NCBI RefSeq assembly: GCF_963924675.1
Contig: NC_089220.1
Span: forward strand, 88,911,168 to 88,975,167
Length of the DNA stretch: 64,000 nt
From: Phocoena phocoena
Taxonomy: Eukaryota > Chordata > Mammalia > Artiodactyla > Phocoenidae
Direction of reading: 5' to 3'
This document shows positions 23,899 through 36,600 of the stretch, piece by piece; the first letter of the stretch is position 1; each line of letters begins with the position of its first letter. A program made the position numbers and the translations under genes. A model generated the notes under the pieces. That model saw only the letters and a list, made by a program, of their open reading frames with translations. It was not told where the DNA came from and ran no database searches.

Positions 23899-24440
23899 AA
23901 GGTTAATATCAACAGTAATAAGTTATGTTGATATTACATACCTTTGATTAGATTAAAAAATGATGAAAAATGTGATAAAAATGGCACTTTACCACTGTGT
24001 TCTTCCTCTCTATAACCCACAAATTCAATCTTGTCACAGGAAAAAAACATCATTTTATTCAAATAGGGAGACTCTTACAAAACACCTGACCAGTACTCCT
24101 CAAAACTATCGAGGTCATCAACACAAAGAAAGTCCAAGAAACCACCACAACCAGGAGAAGCCTAAAGAGACATGACAACTGCATGTACTATGATAAGCTG
24201 GATGGAATCCTGGAACAGAAAAAGGACACTAGGTAAAATTAAGGAAATCTAACTAAACTATGGACTTTAGTTTATAATAGCATAACTGTGTTAGTTTATT
24301 AATTTTAACAAGTATATCATACTAGTAATATGTTATTAATAACCTCAGAAACTGGATATAGGGCATATTGGGAACTCTACTATCTTTTCAATTTTTTCTG
24401 TAATTCTAAAACTTCTAAAAATAAAGACTAGTAAAAATAA
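23899..24440 (+). mobile_element. Old L1 3' UTR, end
   Basis: 'ggcactttaccactgtgttc', 'acctgaccagtactcctcaaaa' type text and 'tggaacagaaaaaggacact' are characteristic of an old L1 3' UTR. It ends near 'aaataaagactagtaaaaat'. Confidence 0.6.
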
Positions 24441-25330
24441 ATCAATGTAACTTACCATATTAACAGACTAAAAAGAAAAACATACCATTATTTAAATAAG
24501 ATACAGAAAAACACTTTGACAAAATCCAATACGCTCCCTTGTGAAAGCTCTTAAGAAATTAGAAAGAGAAATGAATTTTCTCAACCTGATAAAGAGCATC
24601 AAGGAAAATCCTACTTCTAAAATCATACTTAATGGTGAAAGACAAAATGACTTTTTCATAAGATTAGGAATAAGGCAATGATGTCTGCTCTCACCATTTC
24701 TGTTCAACCCTGTTCTCAAGGTTCTAGATAGTTCAACAAGACAAGAAAAGAAATGAAGACATCTAGGTTGGAACAAAACATGTAAATTTATCTTTATTCA
24801 TAGACTACCTGATCATACATGTAGAAAATCCTAGGGAATCTATAAATATGTTACTAAAACTAATAAATGATTTTAGTATGCTTGCAGGATACAAGATTAA
24901 TATAGAGAAATTAATGTGTTTCTGTATACTGGTAATGAGAAATTAGAAATTGAAATAAAAAATACAACACTGTTTACAATAGTATATAAGATATGAAATA
25001 TTTAGGGATAAATTTGTCAAATTATGCACAAGACCTATCTACTGCAAACTATCAAACATTGCTGGGAAAAATTAAAGAAGACCTAAATAAGAGGAGAGAT
25101 ATGCTTTATTCATGGATAGGAATCCTCAGTATTGTTGAGATAACAATATTCTTTAAGTTGATCTACCTATTCAATGTAACTCTAAACAAAATTCACTCAG
25201 GATTTTTTTGCAGAAATTGCCAAGCAATTTTCTAAACTTTATATCAAAATGAAATAGGCTTAGAATTGCCAAAATAATTTTAAAAGAGAAGGACAAATTT
25301 GGGGTCTTGTACAACTTATTTCAAGACTTA
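24441..25330 (+). mobile_element. Old L1 ORF2 reverse transcriptase fragment
   Basis: Diverged reverse transcriptase text: 'aaaacactttgacaaaatcc', 'catacttaatggtgaaagac', a decayed palm motif near 24790, and a short open piece at 24993-25235 (KYLGINLSNYAQDLSTANYQ). Broken at many points. Confidence 0.7.
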
Positions 25331-25843
25331 TTTGAATACATATAAACAATGGAATATTTCTCAGCCATAAAAAGGAACAAAATCGGGTTATTTGTAGAGA
25401 TGAGGCTGGACCTAAAGAGTGTCATACAGAGTGAAGTAAGTCAGAAAAAGGAAAACAAATATCGTATATTAACGCATATATATGGAATCTAGAAAAATGG
25501 TATAGATGATCTTATTTGCAAAGCAGAAATAGAGACACAGATGTAGAGAATAAATGTACGGATACCAAGAGGGAAATGGGGGGTGGGAGGAACTGGGAGA
25601 TTGGGATTGACACATATACACTATTGATACTATGTATAAAATAGATAACTAATGAGAACATACTGTATAGCACAGGGAACTCTACTTAATGTACCATGAT
25701 GACCTAAATGGGGAGGAAATCCAAAAAAGAGGGGATACATGTATATGTATAGCTGATTCATTTTGCTGTAAAGTAGAAACGAAAACAACATTGTAAAGCA
25801 ACTACACTCCAATAAAAGTTAATTTTAAAATAAATAAATAAAC
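25331..25843 (+). mobile_element. Younger L1 3' end inserted in the old L1
   Basis: The end of ORF2 ('caatggaatatttctcagcc') is followed by a long-form 3' UTR ('cacagggaactctacttaat', 'aaagcaactacactccaata') and an A-rich tail with TAAATAAA repeats at 25829-25843. It is less diverged than its surroundings, and old ORF2 text resumes after it. Confidence 0.8.
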
Positions 25844-27150
25844 AGTGATCAAAACATTATGGCACTAGTGTAAAGACAGAAGATGGTTCATTGGAATAGA
25901 GTGTTCAGATAAAGACACACATATATGTTCAATTCATTTTTTACAAATTTACCAAAGCAATTCAGTGAGAACAGGATGATCTTTATAATAAATTGTGCTT
26001 GAACATATGCAAAAATGTTCTTTATAGGACCACATACAATAATTAACTTGAAAATGATCACAGACCTAAATATAAGAGCTAAAACTTTAAAAGTTTTGAA
26101 AAAAATCTTAGTTACCTACTTTCTTGGCTAAGATTTCTTAAGTATTATACAACTTCACTATAAATGGAAAAAGTCAATAAACGGACTTTATAAAAATTAA
26201 GAGCTTTTGATCTTCAAATAGCATGGACAAGAAAATGAAAAGCAGGCCACAGACTGGGAAAGTATATTTTTGCAAAACATGTATCCAACCAAGGATCTCT
26301 ATCTAGAATATATGAAGAACTCTTACAACTTGATAAGAGGGCAATCAAGAAGACAATTTTAAAATGGGCAAGACAGTTGCTCAGACACTTCACCAAATAA
26401 GATATACAGTTGGCAAATAAGCACACGGAAAGTTGCTGCCAACATTATTATTCAAAGGCAAATTAAAACTACAAAAAGATACCAGTGTACTGCTACTAGA
26501 ATGACTAAAATTAGAAACACTGACCAACCAGAGCAACTAGAAGTCTCATACACTGGGATTGTAAAATGGTTTCAAACATTTTGGAAAAGAGTTTGGCAGT
26601 TTCTTAAAAAGTGATCCATTATTACCTGGCCATTCTATTTCTAGGTATTTACCTAAGAGAAATGAAATGGTATTCTTATACACAGACTTGTTCATAACTG
26701 TTCATAGCTTTGTTTGTAATAGCCCAAAACTGGAAATAACCCAAAAGTCCATCAATAAGAAGATAATAAAATTGAGATATACTCATATAATGACATATTA
26801 CTTATCAATAAGAAAATGAACATATGCTACAACATGGCTGAATCCCAAAATAATTATGCTGAGTGGAAGATGTGAATATACGTACTGCATAACTCTATTT
26901 ATATAAAATTTTGGAAAATGGAGAGTATCCCATAGTGGTAGAAATCAGATCATTGGTTGCTTGTGGGGGTACGGTGGGGTTTGGAAGGGTGGGAGGAAGG
27001 ACTCACAAAGAGGAAACTTTGGGGCATATGGATGTGTCATCTTGGTTGTAGTGATAGTTTCAAGGGGATATATATTTGTCTAAACTTCTAAAATGATACA
27101 CTTTAATATTTTCAAAACTTTTATTCAAACATTCCTTGACAAACCTTTCA
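25844..27150 (+). mobile_element. Old L1 ORF2 C-terminus and 3' UTR
   Basis: Continues the element begun at 24441: 'ccatcaataagaagataata', 'acaacatggctgaatcccaa', then a 3' UTR with a G-rich stretch at 26965-27000. The right end is not sharp. Confidence 0.6.
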
Positions 27151-27406
27151 ATAAAGAATTGTTTTGCCTTTTTATAGACTACAGCAATTTGAATTGCTAT
27201 TACTTACTTGCTCATATTTCTCTTTTTTAGACGACAAAATCCTTTAAGTCAGGAACTCATTCTATTTTTGTTACAAGTGTCTAATACTGAGGTTACCGAA
27301 AGCAAATATAACAAATAACATGCAGAATAGTATAAATCAATCAATGAGTACATACTACTGAATACATCCAAATACTAGGGTCTCTGGGAAATTTCTTTTT
27401 TTTCCT

Positions 27407-27452
<46 letters not shown>

Positions 27453-28054
27453 AATTTTATTTTTACAAGAGATAAATTGACACCAAGCATTGTAAATGGA
27501 TGACCACAACAAAAGCAACAATGATTGCAATTACCAAACACGAAACACACTCATACTATGTCATAATATTGACATTCAGTCCAGGAATCCTCCACTGTAG
27601 CAGGGGGAAATTTCTTTAAACCTTATTTGAGATTATCACATCTTGTGAAATAAGAAAAAAAAAATAAGAAAAATAAGAAATAAGAAAAAAAAATCTAGAT
27701 TTTAAAAATAAAGTTAGAAATGTTCACCAGAGTAAAATAAGCAAAACTAACCATGCACTGATCTATAAAACTTGACCATAGCAATATTTAATTTCTAATA
27801 TAAGCAAGATCGTTTCTCAGCCCAATTGACCTCTGTTTGATATGTATGCACCTTAGATTAAATAAACCAATGTGAAGTAAGACCCCACTTCTGAAGTCAC
27901 AGCTTCAGGAAAATGGATCACTGAGAGTCAGGTGAATGAGTCTGGGAAAAGTAAGGGGACTCCTAGAAGATTTAATCTGAATAGTGGGAATATTCTCATT
28001 TGAGTCTTGAAGTTTTCCTTTCTTCAGTGGCTAAATTACATGTCTTTTCTTTGA
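27151..28054. other. No gene seen; single-copy or unclassified
   Basis: AT-rich sequence with a CA microsatellite (27410-27453) and an A/G-rich stretch at 27650-27700. I see no exon, RNA gene or young repeat. Confidence 0.5.
27410..27453. repeat. (CA)n microsatellite
   Basis: Nearly pure CA repeat preceded by a T-rich stretch. Long enough to be polymorphic. Confidence 0.95.
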
Positions 28055-28945
28055 ATGAAGATTTTAATGGTCTCCACTCACAGGAGAAGCAAAGCATACA
28101 GGCCCACAGCCCTCCATGCCTCCCCTTTCTCCCCTGTGCACTGTATCCAGTGTTGGGTGTTGGGGGACAGGGGTGTGTATGTGGCTTATGTGGTCTAGGC
28201 CTAGATGTGGACTCCCCCCGTCCCCTAGATTCACCTATAGTCCCTTTTCCTATTCCCCCTCAGGGGGCTCCTCCCCCCTCCTCATAAAAGTCACACTGTA
28301 ACAAGGTTGAGGGAAGAGGGCACAGGGAGGGGCAGGAGGATCTAGGAATCCACATCCCAGCCTGGCCCGGCCTGAGTCAGGGTGGAGAGTGAGTGCATGT
28401 GCCTATGTGTGCGCGTCACTGGGCATGACTGTGAGTTTTGGTCCGGTCCTGTGAGCTCCAAGTTCTTCCCCACACCAGTCCTCTTTCAGAGGTAATATCT
28501 GGTATCTCCACTGCGGTCAGCACATCTGAGCTGTTCAAACCACTTCTTTGGCAATGGTGGGGCTGCTGTGGGCGAGGCTGAGGCCTGGCGCCTCTCTGTC
28601 ACCCCTGGCTCAGGGAAGGGAGGTGTGGAAGGCCAGGAGGGGAGGCAGGTCAGCCTCAGGTGCTACTCCCTGGCTCCCCCAGGAGCCAGTAGGCCCGAAC
28701 TGGGCCTTTGCCCTTCATTTCTACATCCCCTCGAAGCTCCAGCTCGAAACCACCAAGGTCCTCCGGGATAGCCTTGGTCTCAGGAGACAAGTGGATCTTC
28801 GGGGCTTCCCTATTAGACTCTATTCTTGAGGCCGTGTTGACTGTGTCCCCAAAGAGACAGTAACAGGGCATCTTCAGCCCTACCACACCAGCACGGGCAC
28901 AGGGGTCGTGCAGGGAGCTGAAGCCTATCAGCGAGGGGGTGGGAG
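28055..28945 (-). pseudogene. NPR1-like (pseudogene): NPR1-like guanylate cyclase C-terminal pseudogene with 3' UTR-like tail
   Basis: The minus strand at about 28910-28656 reads the end of a particulate guanylate cyclase catalytic domain: [20 protein letters not shown], then ASRIESN, then [20 protein letters not shown] and [10 protein letters not shown]. In intact members this stretch lies in the C-terminal ~90 residues and binds nucleotide and metal; NPR1 (natriuretic peptide receptor A) is the closest match by memory. No intron interrupts it. The frame ends in TGA at 28658-28656, with GGC and a second TGA (28652-28650) after it, as if an ancestral CGA-GGC-TGA had lost its arginine codon by CpG decay. 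GC-rich text without frame continues to about 28060, where ATTAAA could mark a 3' UTR end. It could be a truncated retrocopy or a DNA-level copy of the last exon(s). Confidence 0.75.
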
Positions 28946-29048
28946 GGGTGTTTAGGGAGGTCAGTGGGAGGAATGGAGGGTGCTCATAGGATGGGGCTAG
29001 GGTGCTCCAGGAGAGGTGGCAGGCGGGATCTGTGGCTGGTGGGAACCC

Positions 29049-29050
<2 letters not shown>

Positions 29051-29086
<36 letters not shown>
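29051..29086. repeat. (GT)n microsatellite
   Basis: Pure GT repeat just upstream, on the minus strand, of the guanylate cyclase pseudogene. Confidence 0.95.
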
Positions 29087-29087
<1 letters not shown>

Positions 29088-29089
29088 TG

Positions 29090-30138
29090 CACATGCGTCC
29101 AGTGGTGCTGGTCCTTTTTTTTTTTTGAAACCCTGTAGTTCAGCACTTGATGTGATTGGTAGATGCCTGATATTATTGGTCGACGTGGTTGCATTAAGAA
29201 AGCTTATGATAACCCACCCCTCCCTCCAACTCTCAATCTCTAACTTCTCCACACATTAATTTTTCTAGGTACCTCTCAGAAACACAAGCATTGTGCTTTG
29301 TGCCAATGGCGGGGGGTAGGAAGAGGTACCCTTCCTACCCTCTTCCTACAGTATGAGGTACTGTCCTGAAGTACTTTATAGTCCTAATGAGACAGAGAAA
29401 ATATCAAAACATGACAGAATAGCCAAACTACCAGGGAAGACAGAGTTCATAGGTGGGATCTGCCTTTTGGCCAGGGAAGCTTCAAAAAAAAGATGGGATT
29501 TTAGCTCAATCAAATAATCAAATAGGATTACAATAGGCTAAGAGGTGGGCAGAGGGCACTGAGAGGTGAGGGGACAAGGGTGAGATGAGGAAATAGGATG
29601 GAGGAAAAAGTAACTTAACAAAAGTAAGCAAACTAATGAAATAAAGCTGAGTATTGCATTCAGCCAAATATCTAAACAGCATCTAGTAGTTTTAGAAGGG
29701 AAAAACAATAAAGAAAAAAAAAACACCACCTGACTTAATTATTTGCAATTCTTCAAACCAGTTTATATAGGTATGTATTATTTCATAAGTTATATCTTGA
29801 GTACGGATATCCCAGGTCTCTAAAATTTACCTTGTGATGCATAATCCAGAGGGTACAGATGATGATACTTAAAAACTAAGTTCACTAATTGAATTCTATA
29901 TGAGACCCTCAGTGAATTTATTTGGAGAATGGCTTATATCAAGTGATTGAAAGTGATTCTTTATATTACTGATGTTATATATGTATGTATGTACTAGGGC
30001 TGGATTTGTCAACTATGTAGACATAGGACCATTAATAAGATTGACTAGTTGATGGTTGGTCCATGCTATCACTGAATCATACATAATAATCTAATTCAAA
30101 GAAGAACACTAACACTAGTATAAAATTATTTTAAAAAT
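29090..30138. other. No gene seen; single-copy or unclassified
   Basis: A T-run (29115-29126), then AT-rich sequence with short open frames that look like chance. No recognisable repeat family. Confidence 0.5.
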
Positions 30139-30370
30139 TGCTGCTTAAGGGCTTCCCTGGTGGCGCAGTGGTTGAGAGTCCGCTTGCCGATGCAGGGGAC
30201 GCGGGTTCGTACCCTGGTCCGGGAAGATCCCACATGCCGCTGAGCGGCTGGGCCCGTGAGCCATGGCTGCTGAGCCTGCGCGTCCGGAGCCTCTGCTCCG
30301 TAACGGGAGAGGCCACAACAGTTAGAGGCCCGCGTACCGCAAAAAAAAAAAAAAAAAACTGCTGCTTAAG
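30139..30370 (+). mobile_element. CHR-type tRNA-derived SINE
   Basis: The SINE body is 30150-30358. It has an RNA polymerase III A-box-like TGGCGCAGTGG (30161-30171) and B-box-like GGTTCGTACC (30204-30213), then a family-specific body and a pure A tail (30341-30358). TGCTGCTTAAG lies on both sides (30139-30149 and 30360-30370), an exact target-site duplication. Mobilised in trans by L1-type machinery. Little decayed, so relatively young. Confidence 0.95.
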
Positions 30371-31690
30371 ATGTCTAAATCAGCTCTTGGTAAACATCCT
30401 CTGTGCTAGGCTGAAGAAGTTTAAGCCTATCCAACAATGCACACTCCCAGGAAAACATCCTCAGCTGAAGGTAGCTGACAATGTGGGTAACCTGACTCCC
30501 AAGAAAAGATGGACAGCTTCTATAAAACCTTGAAATCAGATTCACATTATTCTTGTGAAATTATTTTAGCTATTACTCCTTGAAATAAAATGCCACTTTC
30601 ATAATGACAGCAAGATTTGGGGGACATTCTGTCACTTGGGTAACCTTGAAGTTGAAACAAAATGGAACACTGGTAAAGGAAACAGTGTTTGCATTTCACA
30701 AGGAATTCTACATTTCCCAAGGGTTCTCTAAGCTCAGGAAACATCTTCAGAGAAAAAAACACTTCTCTTTTTTAGTACAAAGGATGTAAATTATAACAAA
30801 TCAAATGGAGTGGGGATGACAAGGTCACTTAAAAGTACTTCTGTGATTAACTAGTCTGTATTCAAATTGTATTGTAACAGATTTTAATAACTGACACCTT
30901 GAATGAAAAGTGTTTTATTTCTGTAAAACTTTTCTGAAAAGAAAGCATGCTAAAAGAACATAGTTTTGTGTCTCACTCCACTCTCTGGAGAATACTAGAA
31001 TAATATGCGTACTTGTACATGAAAAGAATTTATATCGTTTTAGAGCAAGAAGTGATCTTAGAGATCATCTAGTTCAAACATCTTGTTCTACAAATGAGGA
31101 GACAAGCCTAGAGGTCAAGATAAGATTGATGTTTAAGGAAGATTAGTCTGGCACCGTGGACATGACACTGCAGGTATGGTCTCAGGGACTGGTCTGGGTA
31201 GGCCTGGGTCAGGCTGGGGTGTTTTCTCCAGTGGTTGGAAGTGCATGCCATCAGAAGGATAACTGTGAATTGGAGCTCAAGTTAAGATGAAAGGGGCAGA
31301 GTCTGGCATCAGTTCCTAAGGAGTGATGGAAATATATGCCATAGCTGAGATTAGAACATTCGGGGAAATAGACTCCAAGACTCAACAACATTATAGGGTG
31401 AAGACCAAAAGCTGCAAAGAAAGGATACATTTTTTTAAATGAATTTTCCTGTGATGTAGAAGAAGACTTGACATATAATTTGGAGTCTCAGAGTTGGACT
31501 GCAAAGAATTAGTACAAAAAGATTGAATAAAATTGAGTGATATAGGGGCCTTAAAAAAGTCTGATAAATGCTCATTGGCCCATTTAACTCCTCTCTTTTT
31601 AGATTTATAGAAATTAATCCCTATTGTTGTTACTTTCTTTTTGGGGGCATTTTTGGTTGTAGCTTTCTGAGAGGCCTTGTAAACAATCGG
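30371..31690. other. No gene seen; single-copy, one possible ancient repeat
   Basis: No coding exon recognised. Bases 31040-31120 ('gatcttagagatcatctagt', then 'acaaatgaggagacaagcc') resemble an ancient mammalian interspersed repeat, family not assigned. Confidence 0.45.
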
Positions 31691-31699
31691 AAAATGGGT

Positions 31700-31880
31700 A
31701 TATGGGCTTAGAAGCAGACAAATTGAGATTTGCTTCCTGGCTTTGATCCTGACTAGACAAATGGTGTTGGACAAATTACAAATCCTCTTTGAGTTTTTCA
31801 TCTGCAAGATGGAGATGACAGTACCCTCTACTTCAAAGGTTGTTTTGAGAATAAGATAACTAGAATTCTAAGCACAGAAT
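31700..31880 (+). mobile_element. MIR SINE, diverged
   Basis: It shows the MIR order: 'cctggctttgatcctgacta', then a degraded core, 'catctgcaagatggagatga' (for 'catctgtaaaatggggataa') and 'ttgttttgagaataa'. MIRs are over 100 million years old and immobile. Confidence 0.6.
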
Positions 31881-32829
31881 ATACCTCCAGTAGCCCCAAG
31901 GCATTTTGAAAACAGGAAAATTAAGAAGCAGGTTATTTGTTGATCATCCTAATAGTTCAGTACACCTTTCAAAGGGTTCACAAACTTTCACTTTTGCTGT
32001 CTTTTTCCCTTAAGTTTCCCCACCTGCAATCTGAATGGATATTGACAATCTAAATGGTTATCAGTGTGTGTCTTTGTGAAAATAATTGAATAAGATCATT
32101 GGGCTATAAGAGCCCAGAGAGATGGTTTAGTACAACAATTTCAATTTATAAAGTGGAAATTTAAGCCTGTAAAATTACTCACTATGACATGCAATGATTT
32201 CATAGGCCAGTACATTTAAAAAAAAAATTAGAAGGTGGATGTAAGCTTGTTTTGTTCTTGCTGTTGTTTGTCCTTTGGATTTATCATCTAATATCACCAT
32301 CTCTTCATCCTAGGTAGCTACTAATTGTTGGTTGAACACTGCATTTACCGAACAAACTCTGAATTAAGCTTCAGTAACAAAGGGAAGTATATTTAATGCA
32401 ACTGTACCTCATTGGGAAATCTTTAAACTTTATTTGAGTGTTGACCTAAACTGATGGTGTGCTATATTGACTGAGAGGACAGTAATCTGGGACAAAAAAA
32501 GTCCTGGATGAGAATCAAGAAAGACAATATGGGCATGACTCTGTTTATATGGCCATGACTACAGAATTAAAACCAGCTCTATGGTTTTTTTTTTTTTTTT
32601 TTCCTATGGTTTTAATAGATAAGTCTTACTAGCTCTCTGAACCTAATTTTCATCATGTAGAATAGAAAAGAAATCCTCCAACAGATAAAAACTACAAATT
32701 GTGGAAAATACAAGACCCTGAGGAGTGAACAAAATTTAGGCAGATTCTGAAGAGATGTTGACAGTTGGATAAAGAAAATGACATGGCATGAGTTCCCCAC
32801 TTTTTTTTTTTTTTTTTTTTTTACTGATT
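31881..32829. other. No gene seen; single-copy with T-tracts
   Basis: AT-rich sequence with long T runs at 32585-32602 and 32803-32822. They may be poly(A) tails of minus-strand retroelements, but I could not recognise a body beside them. Confidence 0.45.
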
Positions 32830-33390
32830 TTAACTCAAGGTCAGAATGCAGTCAGCATACTTGGGGCAGCTAAAACTCCTATAAAAAACTGCGATCTTTC
32901 TGGCATGAAGAACCAATGACAGCCACTAGAAAGGGTGGGGGAAAATCCCAGAAGAAGAGCCAGAGAAGGTAAGCGACATGTTCTGTACATACAGTCTGTA
33001 TAAATCCCTAACTGACCTCTGCACCACACAGACACAGGGCAGACTGCAAGCAGCCTAGCTACCAATAAATAACTGAGTTGCTGTCCAAAAGAGAGCTTTC
33101 AGTTTGAGACAAGTCAAATTACCCACTAAGACAATAAAAAATCAGTAATCTTTGCAAGAACATAACATAGTCCAGATTCTCTACAACAGCACTCATAATA
33201 TCCAGAATACAATCCAAATTTCAAAAATCTGGAAAATTTGATCTATTCTCAAGGGAAAAGACAATCAGCGGAAACTATGATAACTAATAACTCAGATGTT
33301 GGAATTCATAGACAAGGATTTTAAAGCAGTTATTGTAATTATTCTCAATAACATAAAGGAATATATGCTTATAAAGAATGAAGAAATATA
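32830..33390 (+). mobile_element. Possible ancient LINE fragment (5' part)
   Basis: Phrases such as 'gacaaggattttaaagcagttattgtaatt' (near 33310-33340) resemble the 5' portion of old mammalian L1 copies. Diverged, no frame. Tentative. Confidence 0.35.
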
Positions 33391-35929
33391 AAATAGAGGT
33401 ATTCATTCACTTCCTCAGACAGATTGTAACTATTCAATGCCTTCTATGAAGAGACAGTTCTTGCCTTCTTAGAGTTTGTAGTCTAATAATAGCATAGTTG
33501 GTGGGGTATAATGTCACTTTAGCTGTACTGTTTGTTCTATAAATCTATGATTCTGAGAATAGGGAATGGAGGAGGGTCCTTAATAAATACACAGATATCC
33601 AGACACCGCTGACTTGTACAGTAGGGATCTAACTGAATTAAGGCCAGAGATATTAATTTGACTTCATAATTTCTATAGGCAGTGGCCCCAAAACAACTGA
33701 CTAAATCAGGTCCTGACATATATTGACAGATGACTAATAATAACAGCAGCAGCAATTATAAGAGTAATAGCTCATGTTTGTATATATCTTAAAAGCTTAC
33801 AAAATAACTTGTACTTTTATTATGAAATTTGAGCCTCCCAACCACCCTGTAAAATAGGGGGGCAAATATTCACATTCTGAAGGTCCATTTGGAAGTAAAA
33901 ATTGGGGGGAGTATATCCGTATAGAAATTTTCTTTTCAGAAACATGAATGGACTATAAAAATTACAGGCATTCACCCATATCTTTATTTCTAGTAAGCTC
34001 TCAGTGGCAATCTAAATTTTACTGAAGGAAAACAAGTTTTATCTGACATGAAAGCAGCAATGAATATCTGGGATTATCAAAGAATTGTGGCAACTGTCTT
34101 TTCCAGAAACCTATCCTAAGAATGAGTTGTTCAGTGATAATTAGAGAGTGAAACGCACACAGCTTCACATTTCAATGCTCCTTTCCAATTAGAATGGCAT
34201 TAGAGTGAGAGTATAGCCATATAATTGTAAAGAATAGATCTAATTTTCTCAATGTCACTGAAATATCACCTTTGGGGACTAACAGCACTGAATGATTATA
34301 CATATCATTCGGTAATTGTATTTTTACCCATTCCAGACTGGGATCTGATTTTTTTAAGGTGGACATGCAATTAGACTATAAATGAACACACATCAACTGG
34401 CCCTCAGAAGATAGCAATATGTCAGCATTAACCCAGCTGCATTTTTAACTACTGTCAGTGGCAGTGTTTGCGGCTTGTCAACACTCAGCAGTGATGAACA
34501 GAGGGATTCTGAGCTTGGCCTTTAATAATAAAAAAGAAAGAAAGTGACTGAGAAACTCTGAACTCAGGGAGAGTGGCCTTCACATACTGGCTGGCTATTG
34601 GATGTAATTTTTAAACAAGCTGTGATAGAAGATCAAGATTAAATTTCCACCATTGCTGCCAGATGCTAGTCTTTGAGAGCTGCAGAGAGAATGTATATTA
34701 ACAGAGAGGATCCTATCATTTTATCTCATAGGCTGCAAAACAGACAATCCCTGGGGGGAAAAGAGGAGGTCTGAAGTGCCAATTAATCGTGGCATACATT
34801 GCTGGATATATTTCAGGTCAGGAGTGGAAATTTATATAGCCATCTGCATTTAAACAGCAGTTTCTAAAAGTAAAATGTATAGAAGAAGGTGAGGTTGAGG
34901 CTATAAGTTATGGCTTCAAGACCTCCTGAATACTACTGAGCTCTCTAATGCACAATCATAAATTTAAATAAATATAATTATTTGGTGTGTAGTTGAAGTC
35001 TCATTATCATACTAACCAGAAGCAAATTTGTGGACCAGTCTGATCCTTGGACTTGATAGGGAGCAATCCCAGGACATTTAAATGAGGGCATTTTTCACAC
35101 GGGACAAAGGATGAACAATCATTCTCATTTTCCTGTCCTAACAACACAGCAGTTAACAACCACACTCCCCCTCATTATGATGGAGTGTTCACACCATGAA
35201 ATGAAAATGTCAATAACTCCATTCTCATTACCAGAGTTGTTAATGCAAGCCGATGAAATGCACTATTTCTGCATGAGACATCGGCCAGAAATCAAAGCCT
35301 GTGGCATTTCTTATAGATTTCTGTGAAGGCCTTCCGTACTTTAACACGTGGACGGGCTGCAGCTGTATCTGCACATGCAAAATGAATGTTTTGAGTCATT
35401 GTCTAAGAGTGCTTCCCCTCCCCAAGGAACATGACCTGTTGTCCTGGATGCAGTCCTAGGGTGTATAGGAGGGGATCTCTTACTGCCCTGGCTGCAGTGG
35501 GTGAGGTCAAGAGAAGCCAACAAAAAGGCAGTATCTGTGGAGAATGACAAATTAACTCCAGAGAGATCATATACCCTAATCACTAGCCTATAAGGTCGCT
35601 GACAGAGCAGACATGTGGAAATACGAAATAATCGTATACAGATGGGGAAACCAAATGACTATTGGAGAAATATGAAGCAGAAGGTAGGAGAGAGAGCCTG
35701 AGAAATTCCCCAGCTGGAAAGAATAAGTTAAGGCTTTCCTTTCCTTTTCAACTTCTCTTCCTCACTGTACACCCTACTTTAGCACTCATCCTCTGTATTA
35801 CAGATAGGTAAGACCATCCTTGAGGTTACCGATAGACAATGTATGTCTTGAAAAAAGGATTATGGTTAATGTTTCTGTATCCCTGGGTTAGGCAAAAAAT
35901 ATTTGAAAAGGCTTTTTTATGAATTAGAC
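33391..35929. other. No gene seen; single-copy, one diverged MIR
   Basis: Bases 33740-33880 look like an antisense MIR ('ccaccctgtaaaataggggg'). The rest has no recognised repeat or exon. The block 34420-34760 ('ctactgtcagtggcagtgtt') has mixed composition and no repeat signature, and could be a conserved non-coding element. Confidence 0.45.
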
Positions 35930-36600
35930 AATAGTTTTCTATTGCATTTAGAATAGAACCCAGACTTCTTACAGTGGACCATGATATGAGTCATTCCTTC
36001 ATCTCTAATTTTATCTCAACCTGCCATCTACCTTGTTTAATATGCCCTAGTTAAAAATAGATTTTTACAGTTTCCTGAATGCCCCAAGCTCTTTGTAAAC
36101 AAATGATTTCTTTTGCCTAGACTTCCCTTTCCTTCCTCTCTTCATGTGGCTGAGCTTCTTTCATGAATGTCTTTTTTCTTATCTTTCAGTTCTCAGCGTA
36201 AATGTTACTGCCTCAGAAAGATTTCCAGACTATACATACAGTATAAAGTATATCCTTTTTGTTATTCTCTTTTATAGCACCAGCTTTTACCCCTGTAGGG
36301 TGATCAGCCACCCTGATCACCAGGAATCAGAGGATTCCCGGGATGCAGTTCCTTCTGTACTAAAACTAAGAAAGTTTTAGGCAAACCAGGATGGCTGGTT
36401 ACACTCCTTGTAGAACTTACTTAATTTGAACTATATTTTTGTTCATTTACTTGTGGAATGTCTGTATCCCCAATTAAACATTAAGGTCCAAGGAAGTGGG
36501 AACCATGTCCTTTTTGTTCACCATTGTATACACTACACCTCTCACAGACCCAGACAATTAGTAGGCATTCAATAAATATTGAATGAATAAATAAAAAATG
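35930..36600 (+). mobile_element. L2 LINE 3' end, with ~100-bp interruption
   Basis: L2-type order on the plus strand: 'cccagacttcttacagtgg', 'tgccccaagctctttgtaaa', 'cttcatgtggctgagcttct', 'cagttctcagcgtaaatgtt', then 'tccaaggaagtgggaaccat' and the ending 'taggcattcaataaatattg'. About 36300-36400 does not fit and may be an insertion. Ancient and inactive. Confidence 0.75.

Noticed and set aside
28548..28829. Plus-strand open frame of 93 codons
   Set aside because: It overlaps the guanylate cyclase homology on the minus strand, which has clear family motifs; the plus frame has none.
30150..30230. Possible functional tRNA gene
   Set aside because: A- and B-box-like words are present, but the sequence is the head of a SINE with its A tail and target duplication; it does not form a normal tRNA cloverleaf.
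30138..30533. Open frame of 131 codons, and similar ones at 55214-55672 and 62020-62530
   Set aside because: Their bodies are SINE sequence (peptides such as GFPGGAVVESPLADAGDAG and its antisense forms recur at each SINE). Not genes.
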